64,000 nucleotides of DNA, from assembly GCF_001274785.1 (NCBI RefSeq), contig NZ_LHPI01000009.1:62001-126000 (forward strand). Reading direction: 5' to 3'. The position numbers and the translations under genes were made by a program. Shown one piece after another: positions 62,583 through 64,000 of the stretch; the stretch's first letter is position 1; each line of letters starts with the position of its first letter. The DNA comes from Vibrio hepatarius (GTDB lineage Bacteria; Pseudomonadota; Gammaproteobacteria; Enterobacterales; Vibrionaceae). The notes beneath the pieces are model-generated. The model was not told where the DNA came from, ran no database searches, and saw only the letters and a program-made list of their open reading frames with translations.

Positions 62583-63327
62583 TTTGGTAATTACGTTTTG
62601 CCGAGAACTTTTCTTTAAGCAGTAGCCACGCAAAGGTTGAGTTGGTCACTAAATAACGTTTCCACATGCGGCGCGGCTCTTGAATCACACGGTACAACCA
62701 TTCTAACCCTGCGTTTTGCATCCACTCAGGTGCACGATTCACTTTACCGGCTACCACGTCAAATGTGCCACCCACACCCATAACGAAACTCACACCTAAA
62801 CGGTCACGCCATTTGTTGATGAAGTTTTCTTTCTTCGGTGAAGTGATCGCAACAAAAAGCAGTTGTGCGCCAGATTGACGGATTTGCTCGACAACCGCTT
62901 CTTCATCGTCCCAGAAGTAGCCATGATGAATGCCCGCAATCTTTAAGTTTGGATGCTGCGCTTGCATTCGCTTAGCCGTTTCTTCGACAACTTCTTGTTT
63001 CGCGCCTAAATAAAACACCGAAAACGACTCTTGCTCTGCCATCGCATTGAGGTTGTGAAACAAATCCACACCCGCAACACGTTCTGGAATCTTGTGGCCA
63101 AGTGCTTTTGCACCCCAAACCACACCCATACCATCAATATTGATGATGTCACACTCAGTGACGCTGCGAGCTAATTCTGCGTCTTTACGCATGTTAACGA
63201 GCTTGGCAACATTCACCACTACGTGTTGGGTGAAGTTACCACTTAATATTTTGCTTCTAATATCAGCAACGGTTTCTTCCATTGTGGCTTGATCCATTGG
63301 AAAGCCGAGAAACTCAATACGTTTCAT
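62572..63327 (-). CDS. WecG/TagA/CpsF-family glycosyltransferase
   Basis: This 251-aa GT26 enzyme transfers a sugar (usually an N-acetylaminosugar) to a lipid-linked intermediate. Signature segments are NVAKLVNMRKDAELARSV, CDIINIDGMGVVWGAKALG (about 64-82), LLFVAITSPKKENFI and the FVMGVGGTFDVVAGKVNRAPEW loop. The C terminus (RRMWKRYLVTNSTF) is the membrane-targeting appendage of the family. It is translationally coupled to the downstream anchored protein. Confidence 0.93.
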   Translation of the reverse strand: MKRIEFLGFPMDQATMEETVADIRSKILSGNFTQHVVVNVAKLVNMRKDAELARSVTECDIINIDGMGVVWGAKALGHKIPERVAGVDLFHNLNAMAEQESFSVFYLGAKQEVVEETAKRMQAQHPNLKIAGIHHGYFWDDEEAVVEQIRQSGAQLLFVAITSPKKENFINKWRDRLGVSFVMGVGGTFDVVAGKVNRAPEWMQNAGLEWLYRVIQEPRRMWKRYLVTNSTFAWLLLKEKFSAKRNYQNAG

Positions 63328-63339
63328 TATTCCCTAACC

Positions 63340-64000
63340 TTATTCTACGGTAGTTATTTTTAGGTTTCTAAAGTAGATTTCATTCTTCGATTCAATGTCT
63401 CGATGACGATACATGCCAATCTTCAAATAGTGTTGATAGTTGTTATGCATATTCTTTCCAGAGAAATTAAATTGAATACCATTGACATGAACTGCCAACT
63501 TTCCATCATTTCCCTCTGACCACAAAAACTCAAACTTCAGTGTGTTCCACATACCTAAGTAAAAGGGCAATACGGTCATTTCCTCACCATAAATTAAACC
63601 GAACGTTGAACCTGGACCTGAATAGAGTGCAACTAGTGGGCTGCGGCCAGGAAAGTTTTCCCAAGTTTCACCAAGCGCTGGATCTGGTTGATCGTGCCAC
63701 TGAGAAAGAAGAAACCAGCGACCTTCGGGATCGGAAGGAAAGTATCGTGGAATATATATTTGATACTCATAAGTGACTTTGTCTCCCGTACTAAAAGGGT
63801 AGTTCACCGTAAGTTCTGAACGTATTCCATTGTGTATTTTGTCCTGACAACCTTGAATCACAAACTTCAGTTTGTCTTCCAACGGGATAATTGTTTTGTC
63901 ATAAACAGCTTCAAGCCTCATAAACTGGGTAAGCCCCCGAGCATTGAGCGAATTGGCAACATTTTCTATTTGTTGTTGAGTGGTACTTGCGTTGATGGTG
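63340..64000 (-). CDS. Polysaccharide-lyase/heparin-lyase-like protein (partial)
   Basis: The gene runs off the right edge; about 220 C-terminal residues are visible, with an open frame to the last base. The jelly-roll pattern with RSELTVNYPF, YEYQIYIPRYF, FLLSQWHD, KFEFLWSEGNDGKLAVHVNG and a late KIGMYRHRD resembles heparin-lyase I-type and glucuronan-lyase-type polysaccharide lyases. Such enzymes in polysaccharide clusters trim or degrade the polymer, often in the periplasm. The N terminus and signal peptide are outside the window. Confidence 0.75.
   Translation of the reverse strand, partial: TINASTTQQQIENVANSLNARGLTQFMRLEAVYDKTIIPLEDKLKFVIQGCQDKIHNGIRSELTVNYPFSTGDKVTYEYQIYIPRYFPSDPEGRWFLLSQWHDQPDPALGETWENFPGRSPLVALYSGPGSTFGLIYGEEMTVLPFYLGMWNTLKFEFLWSEGNDGKLAVHVNGIQFNFSGKNMHNNYQHYLKIGMYRHRDIESKNEIYFRNLKITTVE

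Noticed and set aside
1-64000. tRNA, rRNA, insertion sequences, prophage genes or attachment sites
   Set aside because: No tRNA-like cloverleaf, transposase, integrase or long terminal repeat was seen on reading both strands; a covariance search would be needed to exclude small RNAs.

Overview
This window looks like part of a Vibrio genome, probably the second chromosome. The evidence is content only: a tonB1-exbB1-exbD1-hutBCD heme cluster divergent from hutXZ, ppsA with its regulator, an OmpW porin, SpeG, and a BCCT carrier, a gene set I associate with Vibrio chromosome II. No rRNA, tRNA, CRISPR array, insertion sequence or phage gene was seen. Species cannot be fixed from the sequence.

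Layout. 1-7300: a copper efflux operon on the minus strand (small Cys/His-rich exported protein, CusC-, CusB- and CusA-like subunits, cupredoxin) behind a MerR/CueR-type promoter. 7.4-19.6 kb: a serine-type arylsulfatase, an oxidoreductase divergent from a one-Cys MarR regulator with two matching operators, small envelope and DUF genes, a membrane AraC regulator, speG, a BCCT transporter, a YgiD-like dioxygenase divergent from a LysR regulator, and a HAD hydrolase. 19.7-28.2 kb: a phosphorus-acquisition block made of a PhnDCEE-type ABC transporter, a periplasmic glycerophosphodiesterase and an NtrC-type two-component pair. Both target units carry -24/-12 (sigma-54) promoters preceded by a shared repeat, so the block reads as a self-contained regulon.

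28.5-41.2 kb: two EamA transporters, a PAS-GGDEF cyclase, LysR, a YbaK-type deacylase, RNase Z, a solute-binding-like protein, a NadD-like gene divergent from nadE across a perfect 22-bp palindrome, small unknown genes, carbamate kinase, DUF924 and a D-2-hydroxyacid dehydrogenase. 41.2-47.9 kb: heme uptake. hutX and hutZ are present, but hutW survives only as a frameshifted C-terminal remnant between hutX and tonB, and a degenerate PduO-like protein follows hutZ.

48-59.4 kb: ppsR/ppsA, ompW, an M23 endopeptidase, a CBM48-like protein, GFA and DUF1275 proteins, a YjiH-family membrane protein, and a periplasmic protein coupled to a membrane GGDEF cyclase. 59.5-64 kb: the end of an exopolysaccharide cluster (low-molecular-weight tyrosine phosphatase, O-antigen ligase/polymerase, two unknown envelope proteins, WecG/TagA/CpsF glycosyltransferase, polysaccharide-lyase-like protein) that runs off the window edge.

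The strongest points for follow-up are the sigma-54 phosphorus regulon, the decayed hutW, the tandem CusF domains of the CusB-like adaptor, the paired MarR operators, and the exported protein coupled to the cyclase.
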